DNA from: Enhygromyxa salina
Lineage (GTDB): Bacteria > Myxococcota_A > Polyangia > Nannocystales > Nannocystaceae
DNA: 64,000 nt
NCBI RefSeq assembly: GCF_002994635.1
Contig: NZ_PVNL01000001.1
Coordinates: 1-64,000 of the forward strand
Direction: 5' to 3'
A model generated the notes under the pieces. The model saw only the letters and a list, made by a program, of their open reading frames with translations, was not told the DNA's origin and made no database searches. Of this stretch, positions 24,427 through 33,232 are shown in pieces (positions within the stretch are counted from its first letter, which is position 1; the number at the start of each line of letters is the position of its first letter). A program made the translations under genes and the position numbers.

Positions 24427-26162
24427 ATGCCGACGATGATCTTCACGCCAGGCTCGGCGAACACCGCCTTGGGCCCCGTCGGCGCGTTGACGACCGCGAG
24501 CCCGGGCGTGCCGAGCTCGAGCTCGCTCTGTGACTCGCCGGCGACCTTGATCACGTGCTCGGTCTTGGGCCCGGCGATCTTGACCTCGAACTCGCCGCTC
24601 TCCTTGCGATCGAGCAGCAGCCCGGCCATGTCGGGCTTGTCGGCGGGCGCGAGCACGGCGTCGTACGGGTAGAACTCCGTGATCGTCTTCTCGAGCTGCG
24701 TCAGCCGGGTCTCGAACGCGGGGATCCGCAGGTAGTCACGGGCCGCGGCGTCGTCGTAGGCGGCCTGCACGAAGCGCACCTGGGCGAGCGCCCGACCGTA
24801 GTAGTTGATGCGACCGGCGGGGTAGCTGAAGGTCTCGAGCTCGCGGTAGCGCTCGTACCAGACCGTCTTGAGCCCCTCGAACCGAGTCTGGGCCTCGAGC
24901 TCGGCGCGCGCGAGGTGGTTGTCGAGCAGATCGGGGGCGTAGCGCTCGGCTCGCTCGAGTCCGGCTCGCGCGGCGGTGAACTGACCGATCCCCATCATGT
25001 TGCGGACATAGACGAGCTCGAGCAGCGCACGCAGTCGCGGGTAAGCCTCGTCGGCCTCCCACTTGGCGAGCAGCTTGCGAGCCTCACCCGTGCTGCGGGC
25101 GGCGGTCGCAATGATGTTCTGAAAGCTCAAGGTCCGGTTGCCCGGATCGAGCTCCAGGGCCTGGGCCAGGATCTTGCGCGCCGCGGCGTCCTCGTCGGCG
25201 GCCAGGTGGATCGCCGCCCGCTGCATGAACAAGCTCATCAGGGTCTCGCGCAGCTTGGCGAGCTCGGCGTCGGGGATCGCCCCCTCGGCCTCGGCGTAGG
25301 TCGCGAGCCCGCGCTCGGTGCCCTGGTCGTAGTCGCGAGCGTAGATCTGCAGCGAGGCCGCGTACATGCTCAGCTCGAACTTGTCGATGATCCGCTGGGC
25401 CGCGTCGACCTTCTTGCGTGGATCAGGCAGGGCGAGCGCCGCGGAGATCGCCGAGTCCTCGTGAGCGAGCGCGGCGTTGTAGATGATCGCGGTTCGCTTG
25501 TCCCACCACACCTGCTGGGCACCGACCTGATCGGGCGGCATCAGGCGCTGGGCGTGATCGAGGTAGCCGACCGCCTCGGCCCCGGTCCCGTAGTGACCGA
25601 GGGTGTAGACGTCGACCTTGTTCAGCACCGTGATTGGATCGCGGTTCATGCCGAGCGCGAGCTCGAAGTCCGCGAGCGCGTCGGCGTACTCACCGTCGCG
25701 CACGCCAGCTTGGCCGCGCTCGAGGTAGATGACCGCGATCATGGTCTTGCAGCCGCGGCAGCCCTTGCCCTCCATCAGGGTGTCGATCGCCTCGGTGTAG
25801 CGCTCGACCTTCATGAGCGCGCGGGCGTAGGCGATGCGGCTCTCGTCGCGGGTCGCGTCGAGCGACAGAGCCTCGCGCAGGTGTCCCATCGCATCGTCGG
25901 GCTTGCCGTCGCTCATCAGCCGGCCGCCCCGGTTGATCAGCAAGTTGACCAGCAGCGCCCGCGCCTCGACGGAGTCCTTGCCCTTCGAGCGCATGGTGTC
26001 GCGGTACAGCGCCTCGGCCGTGGCCTCGTCACCCGCGTTGAGGGCGATCTGTGCCTCCTCGAGCTTGCTCTGGGAGTTCTTGAAGTACGCACAGCCACTG
26101 ACGAGCAGCAGCCCAGACAAGCTCAGCGGCAACAGACGGCGGTTCTTGAGCTGCATGATCAC
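24423..26162 (-). CDS. TPR-repeat lipoprotein
   Basis: 579 residues: signal peptide with classic lipobox LVSGC (Cys24), then helical TPR units over most of the length. Examples are AQIALNAGDEATAEALYRD, GKPDDAMGHLREALSLDATRDESRIAYARALMKVERYTEAIDTLM, YADALADFELALGMN and AADEDAAARKILAQALELDPGNRTL. A CRGCK pair occurs near residue 136. The C-terminus ends in a small beta segment (GLAVVNAPTGPKAVFAEPGVKI), whose DNA is duplicated at 22082-22160. A second ATG at 26156 is equally possible. Probably an envelope scaffold or assembly lipoprotein. It lies downstream of the DAHP-synthase-like gene, beyond a hairpin. Confidence 0.82.
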   Translation of the reverse strand: MIMQLKNRRLLPLSLSGLLLVSGCAYFKNSQSKLEEAQIALNAGDEATAEALYRDTMRSKGKDSVEARALLVNLLINRGGRLMSDGKPDDAMGHLREALSLDATRDESRIAYARALMKVERYTEAIDTLMEGKGCRGCKTMIAVIYLERGQAGVRDGEYADALADFELALGMNRDPITVLNKVDVYTLGHYGTGAEAVGYLDHAQRLMPPDQVGAQQVWWDKRTAIIYNAALAHEDSAISAALALPDPRKKVDAAQRIIDKFELSMYAASLQIYARDYDQGTERGLATYAEAEGAIPDAELAKLRETLMSLFMQRAAIHLAADEDAAARKILAQALELDPGNRTLSFQNIIATAARSTGEARKLLAKWEADEAYPRLRALLELVYVRNMMGIGQFTAARAGLERAERYAPDLLDNHLARAELEAQTRFEGLKTVWYERYRELETFSYPAGRINYYGRALAQVRFVQAAYDDAAARDYLRIPAFETRLTQLEKTITEFYPYDAVLAPADKPDMAGLLLDRKESGEFEVKIAGPKTEHVIKVAGESQSELELGTPGLAVVNAPTGPKAVFAEPGVKIIVGI

Positions 26163-26229
26163 CCTTATATCGCTGCCGTTTTCGTATTACAAATCACGCC
26201 GAGGAACCCGTCCTATAGATCAGTAAATC

Positions 26230-26246
26230 TCCGGCGGAGCGCCGGA
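26230..26246 (-). terminator. Stem-loop downstream of the DAHP-synthase-like gene
   Basis: A 7-bp GC-rich inverted repeat (TCCGGCG/CGCCGGA, loop GAG) lies 60 bp past the stop at 26307 and is followed on the minus strand by GATTTACTGA. It could act as a terminator separating this gene from the TPR gene. Confidence 0.4.
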
Positions 26247-26306
26247 TCCGGTTCAGTTCCGCGCCGCTTCAGCGGGAAAAATCGCGCGAGCTTCGAGCGA
26301 AAATCG

Positions 26307-27419
26307 TCACTCGCCAGACACAGCCCGCAACGCCGGTTGGATGTGCTCTTCGAAGCGCAGCACGGCCTCGACCAGGCTCGCGTACTTGTCCATGTCGAGG
26401 GCCTGCGCGGCGTCGCACAATTGCTGCTGGCGAAAGCTCTCGGTGTGCAGGGTCTCCGTCATGGTCCCGTCGACCAGGTACCCGAGCGAGGCGATCATGT
26501 TCTGCCCGACGATCTGGTGATCGCCCGCCGGGTGGCTGGGATCGAAGATCACCGGCAAGATCGTCTGCTTGCGCACGTGGGTGATCACGTTCAGATCCGG
26601 GTGAAAGCGGCAGTACCCACCCTTGACATACAGCGTCTTCATGCCGCGCTCGCACAGCACGATGTCGAGGTTGCCCTGGTTGGCGATGTACTCGGCGGCG
26701 AAGAACCACTCCTTGGCCTCGTTGCCGAACCCGCGCTTGAGGATCACCGGCTTGTGCGAGCGCCCGACCGCCTCGTGAAGATCGAAGTTCTGGGCGTTGC
26801 GGGTCCCGATCTGCAGCATGTCGGCGTGCGCGGCGATCTCGGGCACGAGGTTGTGATCCATGACCTCGGTGACGTAGGGCAGCCCGGTCTCCTCGCGGGC
26901 CGCGTCGAGCATCGCCAGGCCCTTCATGCCGAGCCCGCGCCAGTCGGTGGGCCGCGTGCGGGGCTTGAACGCGCCCCCGCGCAAGATAATGCGATCGAGC
27001 ACGCCAAACCGCTCGCCGATCGACTTGGCCAGCTTGGCGATCGCCAGCACCTGCTCGAGCTCCTGCGCCGAGTCGGGCCCGACCATGAACACGTGCTTGC
27101 CCGCGCCGATCCGCCGGACCAAGCCGTCGAGCCCGGGGACCTCGACCGGTCGCCGCTCGCGAATGTGCGCGCGCCCGTCCTCGCTGCGCACGACCCGAGC
27201 GATGTTCTTGTAGTCGCTCGCAACCGCCCACGCCTGGCGCACGCCAGGCAGCCCGCGCAGGTAGCCCGCGCGGGTCTCGAAGGTCCGCGTATCCCCGACC
27301 ACGCAGGCGGTCACGAACAGCGGCGCGTCCTCGACCTCGACCTTGTTGCCGCAGCGGGCCGCGAGATCGCGGATCTGCTGAAGCGTGGTCTCGTTGCCCT
27401 TCTCGACCTCGATGATCAT
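26307..27419 (-). CDS. Divergent DAHP-synthase-like enzyme (type I-beta fold)
   Basis: 370 residues. Residues 1-90 fit the ferredoxin-like regulatory domain of type I-beta 3-deoxy-7-phosphoheptulonate synthases. The barrel follows: ILRGGAFKPRTRPTDWRGLGMKGL, GLPYVTEVMD, MLQIGTRNAQNF, KPVILKRGFG, AAEYIANQGNLDIVLCERG and PVIFDPSHPAGDHQIVG. The metal-ligand Cys of the normal GPCxxES motif is replaced by Asp116 (VGPDSAQE), and the usual RNTLD segment is replaced by GGYCRFHPDLN. His296 and Glu322 remain. It is either a diverged DAHP synthase or a related aldol-condensing enzyme. The start at 27419 fits the family N-terminus. The aminotransferase gene is 74 bp upstream. Confidence 0.78.
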   Translation of the reverse strand: MIIEVEKGNETTLQQIRDLAARCGNKVEVEDAPLFVTACVVGDTRTFETRAGYLRGLPGVRQAWAVASDYKNIARVVRSEDGRAHIRERRPVEVPGLDGLVRRIGAGKHVFMVGPDSAQELEQVLAIAKLAKSIGERFGVLDRIILRGGAFKPRTRPTDWRGLGMKGLAMLDAAREETGLPYVTEVMDHNLVPEIAAHADMLQIGTRNAQNFDLHEAVGRSHKPVILKRGFGNEAKEWFFAAEYIANQGNLDIVLCERGMKTLYVKGGYCRFHPDLNVITHVRKQTILPVIFDPSHPAGDHQIVGQNMIASLGYLVDGTMTETLHTESFRQQQLCDAAQALDMDKYASLVEAVLRFEEHIQPALRAVSGE

Positions 27420-27493
27420 CTCGGGGCAGCGTCCAGGATCGACGTGGCGCACGCAAGCCCGCCGCCGCGCGACCGCCCCGCGCGGCGATCGAC

Positions 27494-28714
27494 TCAGGCC
27501 TGGGCCAAGGCCTGGCCGAGCAGCTCGAGCCCGGCTTCGATGTCCTCGCGCGAGCACGCGAAGCTCAGGCGCAGGTGGCCTGGCGCGCCGAAGGCCGAGC
27601 CCGGCACCGTGGCCAGGCCCTTGTCTTCGAGCAGGAACGTGGCGAGCTCGAGATCATCGGCGAACCGAGCCCCCTCGCCGCACTGGGCCGAGAAGTCGGG
27701 GAACACGTAGAAGGCGCCGTCCGGCTCGACGAGCTCGGCCCCGGCCGCGCGCAACCCTGCGATCATCGCGAGGCGACGCTCGGCGAACCGCTCACACATG
27801 ACCTCGACCTCCGCGTTCGCGGCCGGGTCGGTCACCGCTGCGATCGCGGCCCACTGCGCGGGCGTGCTCGCACCCGACGTCATCTGGCCCTGGATCGCGA
27901 CGACCGCGTCGGCGATCGGCTCGGGCACGACCAAGAACCCGATCCGCCAGCCGGTCATCGCGTGACTCTTGGACACGCCATCCACGATCACGATCTGATC
28001 TTCGATCCCCGGGATCCCCCGGACCGCGCGGACCACCGAGGCGTGCGGCTCGCCGTAGGTCAGCTTGCGGTAGATGTCGTCGGTCAGGATCCACGTCTGC
28101 GGCGCGTGCTCGGCCAGGACCTGCGCGAGCGCCCGCAGCTCGGCGGCCGAGTACGCCACCCCCGTGGGGTTGGACGGGCTGTTGAGCAGCAAGTACTTGG
28201 TCTTGGGCCCGACGGCCTCGCGCAATTGCGCGGGGGTCAGCTTGAAGTTCTGAGCGCGCGGACACGAGACGATCTTGGCGGTGCCGCCCCCGAGCTGGAC
28301 CATCTCCGGGTACGAGACCCAGTACGGGGCGCAGAACACCACCTCGTCGCCGGGATCGAGCGTGGCCATGAACAGGTTGGCCAGGCTGTGCTTGGCCCCG
28401 CATGAAACGATCAGCTGATCGGCCGAGATCGCGATGCCGTGGTAGGCCGCGAGCTCGGCGGCCGCGGCCTCGCGCAGCTGCGGCAGGCCGGGGACCGGCG
28501 CGTAGCCAACGGGCGCGTTCACCAGGCGCTTGGTCACCGCGGCCGCGATCGCTGCGGGCGGCGCGAAGTCGGGCTGGCCCGCGCTGAAGTTGTAGATCTT
28601 GCGGCCGGCGGCGCGGAGCTGACCCGCGCGAGCCGAGATCGCCAGCGTCGCCGAGGGTTTGATCGAGCGAGCGACCGCGTTGCTGTTGAGGGGGTGAAAC
28701 GGTTGGCTGGTCAT
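27494..28714 (-). CDS. Class I pyridoxal-phosphate aminotransferase (aspartate-aminotransferase type)
   Basis: 406 residues. Family motifs: IYNFSAGQPDFAPPAAI (substrate loop), LIVSCGAKHSLANLF, LLLNSPSNPTGVAYS (SNPTG), ILTDDIYRKLTYGE (PLP Asp/Tyr) and the Schiff-base lysine in VDGVSKSHAMTGWRIGF, with a C-terminal LRLSFACS arginine. This is the bacterial subgroup Ib AspC type: L-aspartate + 2-oxoglutarate to oxaloacetate + L-glutamate, sometimes with prephenate activity. The ATG overlaps the rsmD stop by four bases. Adjacent to a DAHP-synthase-like gene, it might serve aromatic amino-acid metabolism, but this is inference. Confidence 0.93.
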   Translation of the reverse strand: MTSQPFHPLNSNAVARSIKPSATLAISARAGQLRAAGRKIYNFSAGQPDFAPPAAIAAAVTKRLVNAPVGYAPVPGLPQLREAAAAELAAYHGIAISADQLIVSCGAKHSLANLFMATLDPGDEVVFCAPYWVSYPEMVQLGGGTAKIVSCPRAQNFKLTPAQLREAVGPKTKYLLLNSPSNPTGVAYSAAELRALAQVLAEHAPQTWILTDDIYRKLTYGEPHASVVRAVRGIPGIEDQIVIVDGVSKSHAMTGWRIGFLVVPEPIADAVVAIQGQMTSGASTPAQWAAIAAVTDPAANAEVEVMCERFAERRLAMIAGLRAAGAELVEPDGAFYVFPDFSAQCGEGARFADDLELATFLLEDKGLATVPGSAFGAPGHLRLSFACSREDIEAGLELLGQALAQA

Positions 28715-29331
28715 GGAAGGCTCGTCTGCGAGGGAACGTGGCGGAGAAACTCGAGCGCGGTCTGGCCGTGGTCGCGCACGGCCTCGCTGTGCAAGCTGGC
28801 GGGGAACGGGATCTGGGGCGACCGTCCCCGGTGCTTTTGGTACTCGATCACGATCACCGCGTCGTCAGCGAGGTGCTCGTGGGTCACCAGCGCGTCGAGG
28901 ACCGCCGCGTAGAGATCGAGCTGCTCGTAGGGTGGGTCGACGAGTACCAGATCGAAGCGGCCTGGGCCCAGACCAGCTGCGCGCCCCCCTGCCCGGCCGC
29001 CGCGGTCACCGAGCAGCTCCCGCGCGTCGGCTTGGATGACGCGTGCGCGGCCGCTGATGCCCAGCGTGTCGAGCTGGCGAGTGAGGAACCGCGACAGCTG
29101 TGGCTGCTGCTCGACCAAGATCGCGTGCGCTGCCCCACGACTGAGCGCCTCGATCGCGAGCGCCCCGGTTCCGGCGAAGAGATCCAGGACCCGCGCGCCG
29201 ACGACCTCGCGCTGCAGTCGATCGAAGATCGCACTGCGCACGCGACTCGAGCTCGGGCGCACACCGGTGATCGAATTGGGCAGCGGCAACAGTCGCCGCC
29301 CCCGAAGCGCTCCGGACACGATCCGCTGCAC
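28711..29331 (-). CDS. rsmD: 16S rRNA (guanine966-N2)-methyltransferase RsmD
   Basis: 206 residues from a GTG, opening MQRIVSGALRGRRLLPLPNSITGVRPSSSRVRSAIFDRL, which aligns with the RsmD N-terminus (IIGG.wRGRkL...g.RPT.drvre.lFn.l). SAM-binding motif VLDLFAGTGALAIEALSRGA and catalytic VDPPYEQLDLY are present. An ATG at 29427 would add 32 residues not seen in the family. It methylates 16S rRNA in the small-subunit decoding region. The gene overlaps the aminotransferase gene (ATGA) and is first in that operon, divergent from the beta-helix lipoprotein. Confidence 0.92.
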   Translation of the reverse strand: MQRIVSGALRGRRLLPLPNSITGVRPSSSRVRSAIFDRLQREVVGARVLDLFAGTGALAIEALSRGAAHAILVEQQPQLSRFLTRQLDTLGISGRARVIQADARELLGDRGGRAGGRAAGLGPGRFDLVLVDPPYEQLDLYAAVLDALVTHEHLADDAVIVIEYQKHRGRSPQIPFPASLHSEAVRDHGQTALEFLRHVPSQTSLP

Positions 29332-29425
29332 GACCGATCTGTAGCGCTCCGGCGCGCCCGTGAAAAGTCGCCTGCGTGAGCCAGCTTGGATCCCGCGTTG
29401 CTCGGCTCCCTGTAACCTCGCGGCC

Positions 29426-31042
29426 ATGCGCTCACCTCGATCACCGCTGGCCCTGCTGCTCCTGATCCCGCTCGTCGCCGCGTGCGGAGACGACGGTGGG
29501 CCAGCCGACAGCGGAGAGACCAGTCAGAGCGGGGATGGCGACGGCGATCCAACCGGCGACGGCGACCCAACCGGCGACGGCGATGGAGATCCCGGGGATG
29601 GCGACGGCGACCCGACCGGTGATGGCGACGGCGATCCGACCGGCGACGGCGATGGCGACCCAACCGGCGACGGCGACGGCGACCCAACCGGAGATCCCTG
29701 CACCCCCACGGACTGGGACCCCGCCGAATTCGCCGCGGTCTACGACGTCGGCCCCGGCCACGCCTACGAAGATCCCTCGGCGGTGCCCTGGGACACCTTG
29801 GGTCCGGGCTCGCTGATCCGGATTCACTGGCGCGAGCAGCCGTACCGCGACAAGTGGGTGATCAACACCGCCGGGACCGAGGCGGCGCCGATCGTGGTGA
29901 CCGGCGTGCCCGAGAACGGCCAGCTCCCGGTCATCTCGGGTGACGGCGCCAAGACCCGGTCCGAGCTCAGCTTCTGGAATCAGCCGCGCGGCCTGATCAA
30001 GATCGGCGGCGCCGATGCCCCCGGCGGTGACGCGGCCTCGTGGATCTTCATCGAGAACCTCGACCTGCGCGACGCGAGCTCGTCGAACAGCTTCAGCAAT
30101 TCCGGCGGCGCCACCCAAGCCTACTCGGGCAACGCGGCGGCGCTGTATGTCGAGTGGGGCGACCACCTGTTCTTCCGCAACAACGAGGTCAGCTGGTCCG
30201 GCAACGGGATCTTCACTGGATCGCAGTCGTCCGATGTCCACGTGCAGTGCAACTACGTCCACGACAACGGGGTGCCCGGCAGCATCTACGAGCACAACTC
30301 CTATACGGAGTCGGTCCGCATCACGTTCGAGTTCAATCACTACGGGCCCCCGTGCCCGGACTGCGGCGGCAACAACCTCAAGGATCGCTCGGCGGGTACG
30401 GTGATTCGCTATAACTGGATCGAAGCCGGCAATCGCCAGCTCGATCTGGTCGAGAGCGACCACGACGAGCTCGTCGCGCTGCCGGAGTACGCCCGCACCT
30501 ACGTCTACGGCAACGTGCTGGTCGAGCCCGATGGGGCCGGCAACAGCCAGATCCTCCACTACGGCGGCGACCTCGGCGATCAGGCCTACTACCGCAAGGG
30601 CACCTTGCACCTCTACAACAACACGGTGATCTCGACCCGCAACGGCAACACCACGTGGATGCGGCTGTCGAGCAATGACGAGACCTGTGACGCCCGCAAC
30701 AATGTGGTGTACGTGACCGCTGGCGGCGCGACGTTGGCGATGACCAGCGGCACGGGCCAGCTCGAGCTGCGCAACAACTGGCTGGTCGAGGGTTGGACGG
30801 ATACCCACGACAACCTGACCGGGAGCGTGACGGATCTGGGTGGCAACGTGGTTGGGGCCGAGCCCGGGTTCGTCGACTTCGCGGGCCAGGACTTTGGTCC
30901 GGCGCCCGCGAGCGAGCTGCGCGACGTCGCGGGCCCGCTCGCCGATCAGGTGCCCGCCCCCACCTGGGCCTACATCAAGCACCGAAGCGGCGCGCCGCGG
31001 GTCGACGACGGCGAGCTCGACATCGGCGCCTACGAAGGCTGA
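29426..31042 (+). CDS. GD-linker beta-helix lipoprotein
   Basis: 538 residues: signal peptide with LVAAC (Cys20), the longest Gly-Asp linker of the window (residues 36-90, GDGDGDPT units), then a right-handed parallel beta-helix. Repeating rungs include WIFIENLDLRDASS, LFFRNNEVSWSGNGIFTGSQSSDVHVQCNYVHDNGVPG, TVIRYNWIEAGN, TYVYGNVLV, LHLYNNTVIS and ELRNNWLVEG, with the C-terminal LDIGAYEG typical of right-handed beta-helix/lyase-like proteins. Likely a carbohydrate-active surface protein; catalytic residues were not identified. Convergent with the glycosyltransferase gene. Confidence 0.78.
   Translation: MRSPRSPLALLLLIPLVAACGDDGGPADSGETSQSGDGDGDPTGDGDPTGDGDGDPGDGDGDPTGDGDGDPTGDGDGDPTGDGDGDPTGDPCTPTDWDPAEFAAVYDVGPGHAYEDPSAVPWDTLGPGSLIRIHWREQPYRDKWVINTAGTEAAPIVVTGVPENGQLPVISGDGAKTRSELSFWNQPRGLIKIGGADAPGGDAASWIFIENLDLRDASSSNSFSNSGGATQAYSGNAAALYVEWGDHLFFRNNEVSWSGNGIFTGSQSSDVHVQCNYVHDNGVPGSIYEHNSYTESVRITFEFNHYGPPCPDCGGNNLKDRSAGTVIRYNWIEAGNRQLDLVESDHDELVALPEYARTYVYGNVLVEPDGAGNSQILHYGGDLGDQAYYRKGTLHLYNNTVISTRNGNTTWMRLSSNDETCDARNNVVYVTAGGATLAMTSGTGQLELRNNWLVEGWTDTHDNLTGSVTDLGGNVVGAEPGFVDFAGQDFGPAPASELRDVAGPLADQVPAPTWAYIKHRSGAPRVDDGELDIGAYEG
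29531..29695 (+). repeat. In-frame Gly-Asp linker minisatellite
   Basis: 165 bp of GGCGAC/GGCGAT units punctuated by CCAACC or CCGACC (Pro-Thr), encoding (GD)2-3-PT repeats at residues 36-90 of the beta-helix lipoprotein. The unit is about 24 bp, frame-preserving, and differs from the Ser-punctuated array at 5397-5519. Confidence 0.85.
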
Positions 31043-31049
31043 CGCGCCG

Positions 31050-33143
31050 TCACTCGAACCGGCCGATCAGCTCGATGACCGGCGGCCCCTGCCAGCGCTG
31101 ACCGAGGCTGTCGGAGGTGATCTGCTCGCGGCCGAGCACCAGCACGCCCGCGCGCCGACGCAGGCGATCGCACTGATCCAGGATCCGCGCGACGGTCTCG
31201 GGGGCACGCGGCGCCAAGCTGGGATCGATCTCGCACAGTGAGCCCTCGTAGTAGAGGTGGCAGCCGTGCGCGTCGTCGGGCTCGGCGTCGTTGGGCATCG
31301 AGCGAAACCGCAGGTCCGGCGCGAGCAAGCGCAGCGGTGAGCGATCCGGGGCCAGGCAGCAGTCGAGATCCGGCTCGTCGGTGGCCTGACGCGGGCGCAC
31401 GAACCACAGCGTGCACCCGTCGAGATCGCGCCCCTGCAGCTGCTTGGCCAAGAACACGTACTCGGCCTGAAACGTGTACACGTGGCGCCAACCCGGCCGC
31501 GCGGCCACGCTCTCCACCACCACCAGCGCCAGCGCACCAGCGCCCAGCCAGGCCCGCCGTTGTCCGGCCCGCGGACCTTGCAGGTAGTCGCTGGCCGCCT
31601 CGCCGACCTGGGCCGCCAGCAGCACCAAGATCGGGAGCGCCAGCACGAAGTAGCGGGCCCCGGTCAGCCCGTCGTGGGTCAGGTTGCGGCCGATCGGGAT
31701 GAAGATCAGCGCGAGGCTGAGGACCGCGCCGAGCAGCAGGCGCCAGCGCCTGGCCCACGCGGCCAGCCCGATCCCGACCACCGCCAGGCCAAGACACAGC
31801 GGCGAGATCCAGTGCGGCGGCGTGATCGTCGCGACCCAAAATTGCGAGACCAACAGCTTGGCGGCGTCACGGATCCCGTCGAGCTCGGGGCCTGGGTGGT
31901 TGCTCGGCACCACCAGGCGGACCCAGGCGTAGGCCCCGAGCGCAGCCCAACACACCCCAAAGTAGAGCGCGTCGGCGAAGCGTCGCGCGGGCGCCAGCCA
32001 GGTCACGCGATCTTGCCCAAACACCGGGCTCACCACCGACCACACCACGATCAGCGAGAGCTGCGGCCAGCAGTCGACCCGAGTCAGCACCGCGAGCACC
32101 ACCAACACCAGGCTCAGGATCCGCGGGACCACGCGAGGATCGGCCGCAGCGCGCAGCCACACCACCCAGGCCGCGAGCGCCAGCGTCCCGGCCAGCACAT
32201 GCTCGGAGCTCGACGCCGACAGCCGCACGGCGATCGGCGCGAGCGCGAGCAGAACGCCCGCGACGACCCCCGCGCTCAGCGAGCCACCCAGGCGCCGGAC
32301 CAACAACACGACCAGCGGCACCGCCAGCGCCCCGACGACCCGCGCCAGCGCGAACGCGACGTTCACGGTCCACGGGCTCAGGGCCCGGACGCTCGCCTGC
32401 AGGACCGCCGCGCTGGCACCAAAGCGCAGCTCGCCGACGCCCGCGGGCGGCAAGAAAGATCCGTACCAGTTGCCGACGCTCGCCACGACCCAGAACCGAG
32501 CAACCAACGCCAGCACGAACACCGCAACCATGGCGATCCCCCAGCGGCGCGCGTGGCTCCGCGCCGCCTCGTCGCCCGCGAGCTCGCGCCAGCGCTGCCC
32601 CGCCGCGACCAGGCCCAACCCCAGCGCAGCCAGCCACGCGACGCTCGCGACCACCAGCGGATCCGCGACGTCGACCCCCGCGAGGCTCTCGTCCGCCTCG
32701 CCGTCGGTCACGTCGCTGATCTCCGCGACCTGGTCGGGCATCACTGGCGCCAGCTGTTCGCGGACGTCACCGACGAACGCCCGCAGCAGCTCGACCGCGG
32801 CCGGGCAGCGCTCGCCCAGCTCGGGCGGCGCGTAGTAGGCCAGGTCCGCCCCTTCGTGGGTCGGCTCGCGCACGCACCCGCGCGGACCCAGCAGCGCCGT
32901 GTGAGGCCCGGCCTCGCTGATCCACTCGATCTCGGTGCGGAACAGCGAGGTGTCGACGCGGCCCAGCGAGCACGGCCCGGCCGCCGCGATCGGCCGCATC
33001 CGATCGAGCAGCTCGTCGACTTGGTCCTTGGACAGGGCCTGCTCGCAGGTCTCGCTGAACCCCGGGCTGGCCCCCGCTCGCGCCGGCCACAGCGCGATGA
33101 GCAGCACCAGCAGGCTCAGCACGCTGCGCAGGATCGCGGCCAC
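31050..33143 (-). CDS. Multi-spanning GT-C (GT39/PMT-like) glycosyltransferase
   Basis: 697 residues: signal-anchor (LRSVLSLLVLLIALWPARAGA), an N-terminal soluble segment with several cysteines, then about ten membrane segments (from AWLAALGLGLVAAGQRW through ARYFVLALPILVLLAAQVG), and a C-terminal soluble domain (CTLWFVRPRQATD, CHLYYEGSLC). The layout resembles polyisoprenyl-phosphate-sugar-dependent GT-C transferases. The usual catalytic acidic pair in loop 1 is not obvious, so family membership is moderate. It is divergent from the GNAT-like gene at 33233 and clustered with a flippase, suggesting cell-surface glycan assembly. Confidence 0.65.
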   Translation of the reverse strand: MAAILRSVLSLLVLLIALWPARAGASPGFSETCEQALSKDQVDELLDRMRPIAAAGPCSLGRVDTSLFRTEIEWISEAGPHTALLGPRGCVREPTHEGADLAYYAPPELGERCPAAVELLRAFVGDVREQLAPVMPDQVAEISDVTDGEADESLAGVDVADPLVVASVAWLAALGLGLVAAGQRWRELAGDEAARSHARRWGIAMVAVFVLALVARFWVVASVGNWYGSFLPPAGVGELRFGASAAVLQASVRALSPWTVNVAFALARVVGALAVPLVVLLVRRLGGSLSAGVVAGVLLALAPIAVRLSASSSEHVLAGTLALAAWVVWLRAAADPRVVPRILSLVLVVLAVLTRVDCWPQLSLIVVWSVVSPVFGQDRVTWLAPARRFADALYFGVCWAALGAYAWVRLVVPSNHPGPELDGIRDAAKLLVSQFWVATITPPHWISPLCLGLAVVGIGLAAWARRWRLLLGAVLSLALIFIPIGRNLTHDGLTGARYFVLALPILVLLAAQVGEAASDYLQGPRAGQRRAWLGAGALALVVVESVAARPGWRHVYTFQAEYVFLAKQLQGRDLDGCTLWFVRPRQATDEPDLDCCLAPDRSPLRLLAPDLRFRSMPNDAEPDDAHGCHLYYEGSLCEIDPSLAPRAPETVARILDQCDRLRRRAGVLVLGREQITSDSLGQRWQGPPVIELIGRFE

Positions 33144-33232
33144 GGTCCGAGTATAACGAGCGCACGGGGAGCCGTCGCGCGACCGCGAGCCGTGACCGGC
33201 GGTCGCGCGGACGACCGACCAGGACTAACATC

